Origin: Pantoea nemavictus
Lineage (GTDB): Bacteria > Pseudomonadota > Gammaproteobacteria > Enterobacterales > Enterobacteriaceae
NCBI RefSeq assembly: GCF_037479095.1
Contig: NZ_JBBGZW010000002.1
Coordinates: forward strand, 1 to 64,000
Direction: 5' to 3'
DNA: 64,000 bases
Shown here: positions 1 to 8,191 of the stretch, piece after piece
Numbering within the stretch: the first letter of the stretch is position 1
Layout of the letters: each line of letters begins with the position of its first letter
Position numbers and translations under genes: made by a program
Notes under the pieces: model-generated
The model's input: only the letters and a program-made list of their open reading frames with translations
The model's database searches: none
Told to the model about the DNA's origin: nothing

Positions 1-149
1 CCGGCGGCGATTCGCTCCTGCTCAGCGCCGCCTCTCGCCGCATCCCTGCGGCTCGCCCTGGAATCCCTCACTCGCTCAGCGGGCTGGGATGTCGCCTCAA
101 CACCCGCGCTGCAGCAGCAATGCCTATTCCTGAATCATCATCGCTGTAA
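1..149 (+). other. Left-edge open frame, identity unknown
   Basis: A reading frame is open from the window edge (first full codon at base 3) to a TAA at 147-149. It begins GGDSLLLSAA, faintly like a carrier-domain serine motif, but the rest (Arg, Pro and Ala rich) does not continue like a known carrier protein. It may be the tail of a gene lying to the left, or non-coding DNA. The evidence is too thin to assign a product. Confidence 0.15.
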
Positions 150-154
150 CGCCT

Positions 155-178
155 GTAGGGTTGCCATTCATGGCGACC
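155..178. repeat. Dispersed palindrome, GTAGGG + TNGCCAT-ATGGCGACC type
   Basis: The sequence GTAGGG is followed by an imperfect inverted repeat, GGTTGCCAT / ATGGCGACC. It sits just after the fhuE stop codon. Similar palindromes recur after genes elsewhere in the window (17131-17184, 20557-20573, 54082-54146, 56238-56260, 62126-62168), so this is a copy of a REP-like intergenic repeat and not a gene-specific terminator. Confidence 0.6.
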
Positions 179-185
179 TGGATGA

Positions 186-2348
186 TCAGAACTGATACGA
201 AACGCTGACTGAGTAGCTGCGCGGCGCGCCATAAACGTAGCTGTTCATGTAGCTGTAATATTCGCGGTCAAACAGGTTATCCACGTTTGCCTGGACCGCC
301 ACCTGTTTAGTGACCTGATAACGCGCAAACAGTGATGCCAGTGGAATACTGCCTTGATAAACGCGTACGGTATCGCCGCTGGCATTGGTGGTATCTTCAA
401 ACACGCGATTCTGCCAGTTCAGGCCGCCGCCGACCGTGAGATCCGGCAACATCGGCAGTTGATAACGGGTAAACAGTTTGAACGAAGTTTGCGGCTGATA
501 ACTGTTGAAACGGCCATCTTTATCACGCGCCACGTAGCGAGTCGCACCAAAAGTGAGCTGCAGATTATCCGTTAGCGCACCGTTTAGCTCAAACTCCGCA
601 CCTTTACTCACCGCACCTTTCGCCGGTGCATAAGCCTGTTCGTTGCCGCTCAGGTAGACGCCATTAATCGCCTCACCGACGTTATCCTGTTCGATACGGA
701 ATATCGCCATCGTTGCCGTTAAACGACCATCATACCAGGCGGATTTCAGGCCGGTTTCATAGCTTTTACCGGTGACCGGCGACAGATATTTGCCGCTGGT
801 ATCGCGATAAGTTTGTGGCAGGAAGACCGAGGTATAGCTGCCGTACGCTGACCAGGTGTCGTTGATGTCATACACTAACCCGGCGTATGGCGTGGTGTTG
901 TTTTTGGTCATGTTGCCGCTGCTGCCGTTGGTGCTCCACTGCGTATAGCGCGCGCCAATAATCAGCGACAGCGGATCGGCCAGCGAGAAACGCGCGGCGG
1001 TGTAGGCCGATTTCTGGCGGATAGTATCGTCCGCATTCTGGTACCAACCTTGCCACTGTGGCTCGGCGATATTGCCGTTCCAGCTGTTATTGAAAATGCC
1101 CATATCGCCTGTGGCGATGTCATAGTTTTCCAGATCGGTAACGCCATCCTGGCTGTAGGTCGCGTTATGCTGGCGACTGTAGCTGACGCCCGCCATCAAC
1201 TGATGCTGACGACCAAGCAGTTCAAACGGGCCGCTGGCGTAACCGTCGAAGGAGTCCATCTGACGTTTGCCGCGATCCATGCTGCCGTAACCGGTGGTGC
1301 CTGCACCGCTATCCTGATCGGCACTGCCCATCACATACAGCAACTTATCGTTGAAGGTGTTTTCCGCGTGCGTGCCATTGACGTGAATGTTCCAACCGTT
1401 ATCAAAGTTATGATCGATGTCGGCGAACACTTTGCGTGAATTGGTGTTGTAGCGCGCCCAGTTTGCCGCGGAGTTGAGGCTACGATCGTAATGCGTGGTG
1501 GCGTTGTTGCTATAGAACATCGGCAAGCCGCCCCACGTAGGATTGCCGGTGTTGGCATCTTCGTAGTCATAGCCCAGCGACAGCGTGGTGTGCTCGGTGA
1601 TGTCGGCATCTAGCACGCCGTAAAGGAATTTTTTGGTTTTATGGTAGCGGTCAAGCCAGCTGTCTTCATCGCTATAACCGGTTACTACGCGCCCGCGTAA
1701 GCTACCATCCTGATTCAGCGGTGCCGAGAGATCGGCAACGTAACGCTGTTTATTCCAGCTGCCATAGCTGGCGCTTACGCTGCCGGTAAAGGTTTTGCTG
1801 TCGGCGTGTTTGCGTACCATGTTGATCGAGGCTGACGGGCTTCCCGCGCCGCTCATCAAACCGGTGGCGCCGCGCACGATCTCAATCCGATCGTAAATCG
1901 CGGTATCAGACGCGGCATCACCGTAATTCCAGGTGTCATTGACCGAGGTTGGGATGCCGTCGAAAGAGAAGTTGCTGACTCTAAAGCCGCGTGAATAGTA
2001 TTCCGAACGTTCGCTGTCGATCAGATTGGTGGAGATGCCGGTGGCATTGGTCAGCACATCGTTTACCGATTGCAGATTCTGATCCTGCATACGCTGCTGC
2101 GTTACCACGCTCAACGATTGCGGAACATCACGCGGAGTCAGCAGCATCTTGGTGCCGGCTCGCGTGGTTTTCACTGCGTAATCCTGTTTTTCATTGTTAT
2201 CACCCTCGCCAGCGGCGGAGGCATCGACCACTAAATCTTGCTGATTCTCGCTGTTGCTGGCTGCGGCCTGCGCCAATGCTGGATTAAGCAGGGCATGAAT
2301 CGCCATAGCCAGCATGGAGACGGTGAAGGTTTTCCTGATGCCTGACAT
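186..2348 (-). CDS. fhuE: TonB-dependent ferric-siderophore receptor, FhuE type
   Basis: The 720-residue outer-membrane receptor aligns by eye over its whole length with E. coli FhuE (about 729 residues), the receptor for ferric coprogen, rhodotorulic acid and ferrioxamine-type hydroxamates. A signal peptide ends near residue 28 (ALAQA). A plug domain follows, with blocks such as TPRDVPQSLSVVTQQRM and EIVRGATGLMSGAGSPSASI. The 22-strand barrel then ends in the terminal Phe (SVSYQF) expected of an outer-membrane protein. The start is chosen because AGGAA lies five bases upstream. Import needs TonB-ExbBD and an inner-membrane Fhu permease, which are not in this window. A Fur-like site at 2482-2500 predicts iron repression. 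The exact siderophore is an inference. Confidence 0.88.
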   Translation of the reverse strand: MSGIRKTFTVSMLAMAIHALLNPALAQAAASNSENQQDLVVDASAAGEGDNNEKQDYAVKTTRAGTKMLLTPRDVPQSLSVVTQQRMQDQNLQSVNDVLTNATGISTNLIDSERSEYYSRGFRVSNFSFDGIPTSVNDTWNYGDAASDTAIYDRIEIVRGATGLMSGAGSPSASINMVRKHADSKTFTGSVSASYGSWNKQRYVADLSAPLNQDGSLRGRVVTGYSDEDSWLDRYHKTKKFLYGVLDADITEHTTLSLGYDYEDANTGNPTWGGLPMFYSNNATTHYDRSLNSAANWARYNTNSRKVFADIDHNFDNGWNIHVNGTHAENTFNDKLLYVMGSADQDSGAGTTGYGSMDRGKRQMDSFDGYASGPFELLGRQHQLMAGVSYSRQHNATYSQDGVTDLENYDIATGDMGIFNNSWNGNIAEPQWQGWYQNADDTIRQKSAYTAARFSLADPLSLIIGARYTQWSTNGSSGNMTKNNTTPYAGLVYDINDTWSAYGSYTSVFLPQTYRDTSGKYLSPVTGKSYETGLKSAWYDGRLTATMAIFRIEQDNVGEAINGVYLSGNEQAYAPAKGAVSKGAEFELNGALTDNLQLTFGATRYVARDKDGRFNSYQPQTSFKLFTRYQLPMLPDLTVGGGLNWQNRVFEDTTNASGDTVRVYQGSIPLASLFARYQVTKQVAVQANVDNLFDREYYSYMNSYVYGAPRSYSVSVSYQF

Positions 2349-2481
2349 AAAAATTCCTGTAGATAACGCAAGTTATATGAAGCTGATTCGCTTCAGTTTT
2401 TTATGGTGTGCGTCCTTACGCATCAGCCTAAGAGGGCAGAAGGAAGGTCGCGTAAGATGCCACTACGCATTTAATGAGAAG

Positions 2482-2500
2482 GCCAATGATAATCATTTGC
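2482..2500. promoter_or_regulatory. Putative Fur box for fhuE
   Basis: This site matches 15 of 19 positions of the Fur consensus GATAATGATAATCATTATC, including an unbroken AATGATAATCATT core. It lies about 135 bp upstream of the fhuE start, in the 460-bp region between the divergent fhuE and yncE genes. Iron-dependent repression is inferred from the match and from the kind of gene. Confidence 0.7.
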
Positions 2501-2729
2501 TTTAAAGAATCTCGGAAGGTTTCATTTGTAATTGTAATAATATGTAAACATGACTTATATCAATGAGATAAGCGCAGATATAACCCGTTAATAACTCACG
2601 TTTTCATTATTTTTCTGGCAAATACAGAAAGTTTTAGCGCAAAAATTGGTTGAGAAAGGGCGTTAGCCTGCGCAAGAAATAACGCCGGACGGCTAAAAGC
2701 GTCGAGAAAGTTGCTAAGTTCATGCTAAT

Positions 2730-2748
2730 GCGTATGATTCTCATTCTT
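2730..2748. promoter_or_regulatory. Weaker Fur-like site before yncE
   Basis: This site matches 12 of 19 positions of the Fur consensus (core ATGATTCTCATT) and lies about 65 bp before the yncE start. E. coli yncE is known to be iron-repressed through Fur, which supports the call despite the weaker match. The rest of the 2349-2810 interval is AT-rich and shows no gene. Confidence 0.45.
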
Positions 2749-2810
2749 CTTGTATTCTTCCGTGCGCGTAGACGCGCAACGGAGCCGTTCATCCATTGAT
2801 GGAGTTGAGC

Positions 2811-3899
2811 ATGAAATCGTTATTTAGCCCGCGCAAAGCCGCCGTTGCCGCTGCAATCGTCGCCGCATGCAGCCTGACCGCATGCCAGGCCCCTGCTAAA
2901 AAAGCTGAAGCGCCAGCCGCCACCGCTAAGCCGGTTGATACTGCGCTGACCCAACGCACTTTAGGCGATGGCCTGTATGAAATGGCGTACTCGCCAGCTG
3001 CGAAAGCGTTATACGTTGCCAGCGCGCAGAGCTTTAAAGACGTCAACGGTGGCGTGATTTATCGTCTCGACCCCACTTCATTAGAGACGAAGGGCGTAAC
3101 GCATACCGATCTGAAAAACTTCGGCACCGCGATTGATGAGCAAGGTAGCGTGTTCTACACCACCAACTCACTGGACGGCGCGATCTCAAAAGTGGATGCG
3201 AATAGCGGCAAAGTGCTCGAACGTTTAGTCTTCCCGGGCAAGAAAGATAAAGAAGGGTATCCGGCAGGCGCACGTGAAGTGCTGTGGCATGGCAATGAGC
3301 TGTACGTTGGTCGCGTGGCCGATCCGGGTTATATCTCGGTAGTTGACGTGAAAACCTTCAAGCTGAAGGCCACCATCCAGAATGCGGGCAAATGGGTAAC
3401 CGGCATCATCTATTCACCGCTGACTGAGCGCATTTACGCCACTAACGGCGCGGGCGAGATTCTGGTGATCAATCCACGTAGCCACAAGATTGAGAAGCGC
3501 TGGACTGCAGGCGACGGCAAAGAGTACCTGTTCCTGAATATGGCGGAAGATCCTGCAACCGGTCGTCTGTTTGTCACCGACGATTCCAAAGGCAAAGCTA
3601 CGCTGGTGTTTGATGAGCGCACCGGCAAAGTGATTAAACGTATTGAAGGTGATGCGCTGGGTATCAAGTTCAACGCCAAGCGTAATGAGATCTACATCAG
3701 CCAGCGCGAATCGAAAAAAGTGCTGCAGCTGGATGCGACAACTTACGCAGTGAAAAACAGCTGGTCGTTTGATAACAATCCAAACAGCCTGCTGATTGGC
3801 CCAGATAACAATACGTTGTATGTCACGTTGAAAGCGGAGTTCAACAAAGACTCCTCAACCAAAGGCCAGGATCAGATTGCACGTATCGCCCTGAAATAA
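2811..3899 (+). CDS. yncE: YncE-like periplasmic beta-propeller lipoprotein
   Basis: The protein has 362 residues from the ATG at 2811. GGAG at 2801-2804 supports this start over the upstream TTG and ATG codons. It resembles E. coli YncE, an iron-repressed seven-bladed beta-propeller, through GLYEMAYSPAAKALYVAS near the N-terminus and repeated blade units such as YVGRVADPGYISVVD and NSLLIGPDNNTLYVT. Unlike E. coli YncE, it has a lipobox, LTAC, at the end of the signal peptide, so it is probably a lipoprotein. Its role is unsettled; DNA binding and envelope functions have been suggested for the family. It reads apart from fhuE across a Fur-controlled region. A terminator follows directly. Confidence 0.82.
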   Translation: MKSLFSPRKAAVAAAIVAACSLTACQAPAKKAEAPAATAKPVDTALTQRTLGDGLYEMAYSPAAKALYVASAQSFKDVNGGVIYRLDPTSLETKGVTHTDLKNFGTAIDEQGSVFYTTNSLDGAISKVDANSGKVLERLVFPGKKDKEGYPAGAREVLWHGNELYVGRVADPGYISVVDVKTFKLKATIQNAGKWVTGIIYSPLTERIYATNGAGEILVINPRSHKIEKRWTAGDGKEYLFLNMAEDPATGRLFVTDDSKGKATLVFDERTGKVIKRIEGDALGIKFNAKRNEIYISQRESKKVLQLDATTYAVKNSWSFDNNPNSLLIGPDNNTLYVTLKAEFNKDSSTKGQDQIARIALK

Positions 3900-3922
3900 G
3901 ATTTTAGTTTCAGCGTAAAATC

Positions 3923-3950
3923 ATGCCCTCGGAAGAGGGCATTTTTGTTT
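3923..3950 (+). terminator. Rho-independent terminator after yncE
   Basis: ATGCCCTC and GAGGGCAT form an 8-bp perfect stem with a GGAA loop, followed by TTTTGTTT. It lies 24 bases after the yncE stop. Confidence 0.85.
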
Positions 3951-4013
3951 CTGCTGGCTTATAACCTTGCTGGATATGATTCCTCTCATTTTTATCTCTA
4001 TAAGGCGCTGGCT

Positions 4014-4907
4014 ATGTTTACAGGACTGAGTGCGTTTCCACTAACTCCGCTGAATGCTTCAGGTATTGACGAAAAAGCGTTTCTCAACATCCTCAAACGC
4101 TTAACTGATGCGAAAGTGGATTCGCTCGGCGTGCTGGGTTCAACCGGCAGTTATGCCTATTTCACGCGTGAACAGCGCAAGCGTATTGCGACGCTGGCGG
4201 TGCAGCATGCGGATAATATTCCGGTGATGGTGAGCATTGGCGCGATGAGCACAGATGAAGTGTTGCGACTGGCAGATGATGCGCAGCAGGCCGGTGCCAG
4301 CGCGTTATTATTACCGGCGCTTTCTTACCAGAAACTCAGTGATGAAGAGGTGTTTGGGCTTTATCAGGATGTCACGCGACAGGTTTCGCTGCCGATCTGC
4401 ATTTACGACAATCCTGGTACCACCCACGTTGTGTTTTCCGATGCGCTGCATGCGCGAATCGCTACGCTGCCCAATATCGCCTCAATCAAAATTCCAGGCG
4501 TACCGGCAGATATTGCCGCCGCCACGCAACGTGTAAAGTCACTGCGCGCTCAATTACCCGCCAGCGTCACGATTGGCGTCAGCGGCGATGCGTTTGCGGG
4601 GCCCGGCCTGATCGCCGGTTGCGACCTGTGGTATTCGGTATGTGGTGGACTGTTCCCGCGTACCGCCAAAGCATTGGCTGATGCTGCGATGAATGAAGAT
4701 TTCGCGGCCGTTGCTGCCCAGGCACAGCGTCTGGATCCGCTTTGGGCGCTATTTACCCAACACGGCGGCAGTTTGCGCGTCATCGCCGCGGCAGCGGGCA
4801 TCCTGGGATTAACTGAGATGAATTGTTTACCGCGACCGTTGCGCTCGCTGGCGGCGGCGGATGTGGCAGAGATACAAAAAGTGATCGCCAAGCTGGATTT
4901 GGCATAG
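4014..4907 (+). CDS. DapA-family (dihydrodipicolinate synthase-like) aldolase/lyase
   Basis: A 297-residue class I aldolase-fold enzyme of the DapA/NanA superfamily. The substrate-entry motif GSTGSYAYFTREQR, the proton-relay Tyr in CIYDNPGTT and the Schiff-base Lys in SIKIPG are all visible. The family condenses or cleaves pyruvate with an aldehyde. The lysine-biosynthetic enzyme normally has a GTTGE motif, which is changed here, so this is more likely a catabolic or uncharacterised member than true DapA. The start at ATG 4014 has AAGG upstream, and the protein then begins MFTGLSAFPLTP, as is usual for the family. It stands alone, so the substrate cannot be told from context. Confidence 0.75.
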   Translation: MFTGLSAFPLTPLNASGIDEKAFLNILKRLTDAKVDSLGVLGSTGSYAYFTREQRKRIATLAVQHADNIPVMVSIGAMSTDEVLRLADDAQQAGASALLLPALSYQKLSDEEVFGLYQDVTRQVSLPICIYDNPGTTHVVFSDALHARIATLPNIASIKIPGVPADIAAATQRVKSLRAQLPASVTIGVSGDAFAGPGLIAGCDLWYSVCGGLFPRTAKALADAAMNEDFAAVAAQAQRLDPLWALFTQHGGSLRVIAAAAGILGLTEMNCLPRPLRSLAAADVAEIQKVIAKLDLA

Positions 4908-5028
4908 TTATAGTTAGCTGATTAACTGTGATCGCACTAATAGTTAATCTGATAATAGTTTCAGTGGTTATTATTGATTCCATCGAAGGCGCACAGCCTT
5001 AACATCAGACAACCAAAGGAATATGACC

Positions 5029-5244
5029 ATGAAAACGATTAAAACACTGACTATCGCTGCTGCCGCTGCTCTTTCACTGATGTCTGCTGCTAGCTTCGCA
5101 CAAACTGTTTCAGCCACTTCACTTACTCTTGATGGTGCTGAAGCTAAAATTGCTGCGCAGGCTAAACAGAATGGCGAGCAGTACAAAATTTTGGAAGCCA
5201 GCAACGGTAATGTTGTGCATATGACTGCTGAACTTTACAAATAA
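5029..5244 (+). CDS. YhcN/BhsA-family (DUF1471) small periplasmic protein, copy 1
   Basis: A 71-residue secreted protein. The signal peptide MKTIKTLTIAAAAALSLMSA ends near SFA, and a mature domain of about 45 residues ends in HMTAELYK. The family signature of a helix with YKILEA followed by a C-terminal TAELYK strand matches E. coli YhcN, McbA and BhsA. These are stress-induced periplasmic proteins linked to acid, peroxide or biofilm responses. Two in-frame ATGs occur. AAAGGA at 5015-5020 is only 2 bases from the first but 8 from the second, so the second (5029) is chosen. The conserved leader hairpin at 4986-5000 may affect mRNA stability (inference). Its twin lies 412 bp downstream. Confidence 0.75.
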   Translation: MKTIKTLTIAAAAALSLMSAASFAQTVSATSLTLDGAEAKIAAQAKQNGEQYKILEASNGNVVHMTAELYK

Positions 5245-5273
5245 CGGATGGTTGCATACGGATATGCCAGAAC

Positions 5274-5300
5274 AGGTCGCCTACGGGCGGCCTTTTTTGT
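5274..5300 (+). terminator. Terminator of YhcN-like copy 1
   Basis: GGTCGCC-TAC-GGGCGGCC forms a GC-rich stem and is followed by TTTTTT. Confidence 0.8.
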
Positions 5301-5440
5301 ATATGAAACCCATCTAAGCGTATAGTTACGTAAGTTATCGTGATCGCACTAATGGTTAATATTGAAACGATAACTAGAGTTATTATTGTTTCCATCGAAG
5401 GCACACAGCCTTCTTATTTAAACCACTAAGGATTATGACC

Positions 5441-5656
5441 ATGAAAACCATCAAAACACTGTCTATCGCCGCTGTTGCTGCTTTTTCAATGATGTCTGCT
5501 GCCAGCTTTGCACAGAGCGTATCCGTTGAGTCTTCTACCCTTGACGGTGCTGAAGCCAAAATTGCTGCTCAGGCACAAGAGCAGGGCGCTCAGTACAAAA
5601 TTACTGAAGCGAACACCAACAACCGCGTTCACATGACTGCAGAGCTGTACAAATAA
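5441..5656 (+). CDS. YhcN/BhsA-family (DUF1471) small periplasmic protein, copy 2
   Basis: A 71-residue paralogue of the preceding gene. The signal peptide is nearly identical (MKTIKTLSIAAVAAFSMMSA), the central DGAEAKIAAQAQ is shared, and the end is HMTAELYK. It differs mainly around residues 26-35 and 55-62. The start at 5441 is set by TAAGGA at 5427-5432, eight bases away; an ATG at 5435 is too close. It has its own copy of the promoter and leader hairpin (5398-5412), so the two copies can be expressed independently. Function is assigned only by family, as an envelope or stress protein. Confidence 0.75.
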   Translation: MKTIKTLSIAAVAAFSMMSAASFAQSVSVESSTLDGAEAKIAAQAQEQGAQYKITEANTNNRVHMTAELYK

Positions 5657-5681
5657 GTTAGCTACACAAGCAGTTGTGTTA

Positions 5682-5709
5682 AGGCCGCCTACGGGCGGCT
5701 TTGCTGTTT
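5682..5709 (+). terminator. Terminator of YhcN-like copy 2
   Basis: GCCGCC-TAC-GGGCGGC forms a stem followed by TTTGCTGTTT. It is the diverged twin of the terminator at 5274-5300. Confidence 0.7.
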
Positions 5710-5798
5710 CTGAATGTCCGTAAATGGTCTGCGTGTGTCCCGCGACAGCTCAATACTGTGTGTATCATCAACGCAGCACTTACTTAATCGGACATCGC

Positions 5799-6110
5799 AT
5801 GAAAACCATCATCACTAAAAACTTCACCCCGTCCAAAGCCTGGCAAGCCTTAGACATCGCTAACTTCGCCGGCACCAGCGTGCGCTTACACTGGACGAAT
5901 CAACCCTACAAATGGCATATCAATGATGGCGAAGAGGTCTTCGCGGTGCTGGATGGCGCGGTGGAAATGCATTACCGCGAAAGCGGTGACGTGAAGAAAG
6001 TGCTGCTCAATACGGGCGACATCTTTTACGCCAGCATCGGTACTGAGCATGTGGCACATCCGCAGGGAGAAGCACGCGTTCTGGTGATTGAAAAAGAAGA
6101 TTCGATCTAA
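5799..6110 (+). CDS. Small single-domain cupin protein
   Basis: A 103-residue cupin. Motif 1 (KWHINDGEEVFAVLDGAVEM) and motif 2 (GDIFYASIGTEHVAHP) carry the His and Glu residues that usually hold a metal ion. The ATG at 5799 is chosen because the preceding in-frame codons have no ribosome site and do not look coding; the site before 5799 (CGGAC) is itself weak. Proteins of this size act as sugar or metabolite isomerases, dioxygenases or sensors, and nothing here shows which. Its stop codon overlaps by a few bases with that of the convergent IclR gene. Confidence 0.65.
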   Translation: MKTIITKNFTPSKAWQALDIANFAGTSVRLHWTNQPYKWHINDGEEVFAVLDGAVEMHYRESGDVKKVLLNTGDIFYASIGTEHVAHPQGEARVLVIEKEDSI

Positions 6111-6856
6111 CGCGCCAGCAGCGCCTCAATTTCCGCTTTTGCTTGTAGCAGTGCAGCCAGTAAATGCGCAAACTGCTCATCAAAACGTAATGCCGGTGCG
6201 GCAATGGCTAAGGCATAGCGCTCGCCGACGCCGGTTTGCAGCGCCACGCTGATGCCGCACACTCCGCGTGCATGTTCTTCGCGATCAACCGCATAACCCT
6301 GCTGGCGAATAATCGCTATCTCTTTAAGCAGCAGCTTACGATCCTGCATCGTCTTCCCGGTTCGAACCTCCTGCAACTGTGGCAGCAGCGCCTGCAGCGT
6401 ATCTTCTGCTTGCTCCGCCAGTAATGCTTTGCCATGCGCCGCGCAGTGCGAAGGAAATGCGGTGCTGACCGGCGACGCCACGCGCAACTCCTGATCCGAA
6501 ACCACCTGACTCACCAGCACGGTATGCGTGCCGCGCCAGACGCAGAGGTCAACCGTTTCGCGCGTGCGGCGTCCCAGCGTCGCCATCGCTGGCTGCGACA
6601 GCGTAATAATATCGGTATGTGCTGAGGCGGCAAGACGCGCCAGTGCCGGGCCGAGTTTGATGCCGTCGCTATCCTGCAATAAAAGCTGCTGCGCGATCAA
6701 TGAAGACACCAGCCGATGCACCGTAGTGCGCGGCAGGTCGGTGATCTTCGCTAACGCGGCGATCGATAATCCCGCCGGACGATCTTCCAGCGCCCGCAGA
6801 ATGGTTGCAGCGCGCGCAATAACTTGTGATCCATTACTCTCTGTTTCCACACTCAT
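6107..6856 (-). CDS. IclR-family transcriptional regulator
   Basis: A 249-residue regulator. A winged HTH occupies about residues 10-70 (ARAATILRALEDRPAGLSI, then LPRTTVHRLVSSL). An IclR effector domain follows at about 85-245, with the typical PSHCAAHGKALLA and DREEHARGVCGISVAL. The family senses small carbon acids. It is divergent from the MFS gene, so the MFS transporter is the likely target. Two direct repeats TGTCCATTATT (6946-6956 and 6965-6975) lie in the shared promoter region and are candidate binding sites. Confidence 0.82.
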   Translation of the reverse strand: MSVETESNGSQVIARAATILRALEDRPAGLSIAALAKITDLPRTTVHRLVSSLIAQQLLLQDSDGIKLGPALARLAASAHTDIITLSQPAMATLGRRTRETVDLCVWRGTHTVLVSQVVSDQELRVASPVSTAFPSHCAAHGKALLAEQAEDTLQALLPQLQEVRTGKTMQDRKLLLKEIAIIRQQGYAVDREEHARGVCGISVALQTGVGERYALAIAAPALRFDEQFAHLLAALLQAKAEIEALLAR

Positions 6857-6945
6857 TTTTTATCATTCCGCGCGATTTTAGCTGGCATCACTATAGCATG
6901 TTGCGGTGCGGTGATTGACAGCGCTAGCAATTCCTCCAACACTGG

Positions 6946-6975
6946 TGTCCATTATTTGGTTTTATGTCCATTATT
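6946..6975. promoter_or_regulatory. Direct repeat TGTCCATTATT, candidate IclR operator
   Basis: Two perfect 11-bp copies are spaced 19 bp start to start, about two helical turns, in front of the MFS gene. The link to the divergent IclR regulator is an inference from position. Confidence 0.35.
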
Positions 6976-6993
6976 CGGGCACCAGGAGAGTGT

Positions 6994-8127
6994 GTGTCAT
7001 CCATTAAACGAACCGGCGCCTTTTCGCTGCTGGCGGTCAGCTGCCTGACGATTATGGTGGGATGTGTCATCGTGCCCGGCCTTAGCGAAATCGCCGCACA
7101 GCTTGGCGTTAGTAATATGGCCAACTGGCTGGTCACACTCCCTTCACTCGGCGTGGTGCTGGCGGGGCCGCTCGCGGGCCGCGCCATCGATCGCTGGGGC
7201 GCTTATACGCTTTTGCTGATCGGATTGCTCTGTTATGGCTTGCTCGGTGTCGCCGGCGCGTGGTTACCAGGCGCCGGGCTGCAAATTATCGACCGTTTAC
7301 TGCTGGGAGGCGCCACGGCGGTCGTGATGGCGGCGGGCACCAGCCTGATTGCCAGTTTCTACGCGGGAGAGACTCGCTTAGCGATGATGGCGCGGCAGGG
7401 CATGGCCATAGAGTTGGGCGGCGTACTGTTTCTTTTTCTGGGCGGCATTCTGGCTTCCATTAGCTGGCGCTGGCCCTATTTTCTCTATCTTTTTGCCTGG
7501 CTGATGTTGCTAATGGTGGTGATCACCGTGCCGCGTCCGCCGCAGCCGCCAGCTTCTCTGGAGATTAATCATTCAGCGCAGAACAGCGATCGCCAACTGC
7601 GCCCGGTGTTGCTGGCCGCGCTCTGTTCGATGATGTGCTTTTTTACCGCCGTCATTATGCTGCCGCAGCGCTTTGCCATGATGGGGATTGATGCCGCGCA
7701 AATTGGTTATTTTCTCTCGTTTGTTTCGTTGGTGGCGGTGCTGGCGGCCGCGATCATGCCGGATGTCGCGCAGCGATTCGGCAGTTATACGACGTTAGTG
7801 ATGGCATTTGTCTGTTATCTGCTGGCGCATCTGGAGTTTGCCGCGGCTCCTAACATGGTGCTGTTTATTCCGGGCGGTATATTGCTGGGGATAGGGTTCG
7901 GCTTGTCGATTCCGCTGGTTAATCATATGACGGTGAACATCAGCCAGCCACACGCAAGGGGGCGCCAGCTGGCACGTTTATCGATGGCAATCTTCTCTGG
8001 TCAGTTTCTCGCGGCATTCATGGCCTGGCTGCCCGGTGGCTTCGCCAGCGCTTTTGTGGCGGCGGCGCTGCTCGCGGCAATCAACGTTTTTGCCATGGGC
8101 AAAGTTGGTCGGACATCCTCCCTCTGA
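6994..8127 (+). CDS. MFS transporter, 12 transmembrane segments
   Basis: A 377-residue major facilitator. AGGAG at 6984-6988 sits five bases before the GTG at 6994, so this start is preferred to the ATG at 6964. The loop 2-3 motif AGPLAGRAIDRWGAYTLLLIG is the classical MFS A-motif, and about twelve hydrophobic segments follow. Length and layout suit a drug- or metabolite-proton exporter of the DHA1 kind, but no substrate can be named. The neighbouring divergent IclR regulator probably controls it in response to a small organic acid or the pump's own substrate. Confidence 0.75.
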   Translation: MSSIKRTGAFSLLAVSCLTIMVGCVIVPGLSEIAAQLGVSNMANWLVTLPSLGVVLAGPLAGRAIDRWGAYTLLLIGLLCYGLLGVAGAWLPGAGLQIIDRLLLGGATAVVMAAGTSLIASFYAGETRLAMMARQGMAIELGGVLFLFLGGILASISWRWPYFLYLFAWLMLLMVVITVPRPPQPPASLEINHSAQNSDRQLRPVLLAALCSMMCFFTAVIMLPQRFAMMGIDAAQIGYFLSFVSLVAVLAAAIMPDVAQRFGSYTTLVMAFVCYLLAHLEFAAAPNMVLFIPGGILLGIGFGLSIPLVNHMTVNISQPHARGRQLARLSMAIFSGQFLAAFMAWLPGGFASAFVAAALLAAINVFAMGKVGRTSSL

Positions 8128-8191
8128 TTAATGAATCGTGCGAAAAATGACCGCATGCGTGCATCGAGCGCTGTATGCAGTGATGCGAGTT

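Larger units (their letters stand above)
4929..5709 (+). repeat. Tandem duplication, 412-bp unit (YhcN-like genes and their promoters)
   Basis: Two neighbouring units are offset by exactly 412 bp at every landmark: TGATCGCACTAAT (4929 and 5341), a 5'-leader hairpin AAGGC-N5-GCCTT (4986 and 5398), the ribosome site and the first ATG (5023 and 5435), then the 71-codon gene and a GCCTACGGGCGGC-type terminator. Promoter, leader, gene and terminator were therefore duplicated together. The copies have since diverged, mainly in the middle of the coding region. Confidence 0.8.

Noticed and set aside
1..149. Left-edge frame starting GGDSLLLSAA as the carrier-domain end of a siderophore synthetase
   Set aside because: Only the first few residues resemble such a domain, the rest does not, and the evidence is cut by the window edge.
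5724..5798. Upstream start of the cupin gene
   Set aside because: The added segment contains no ribosome site and reads through the preceding gene's terminator surroundings; the cupin fold begins at 5799.
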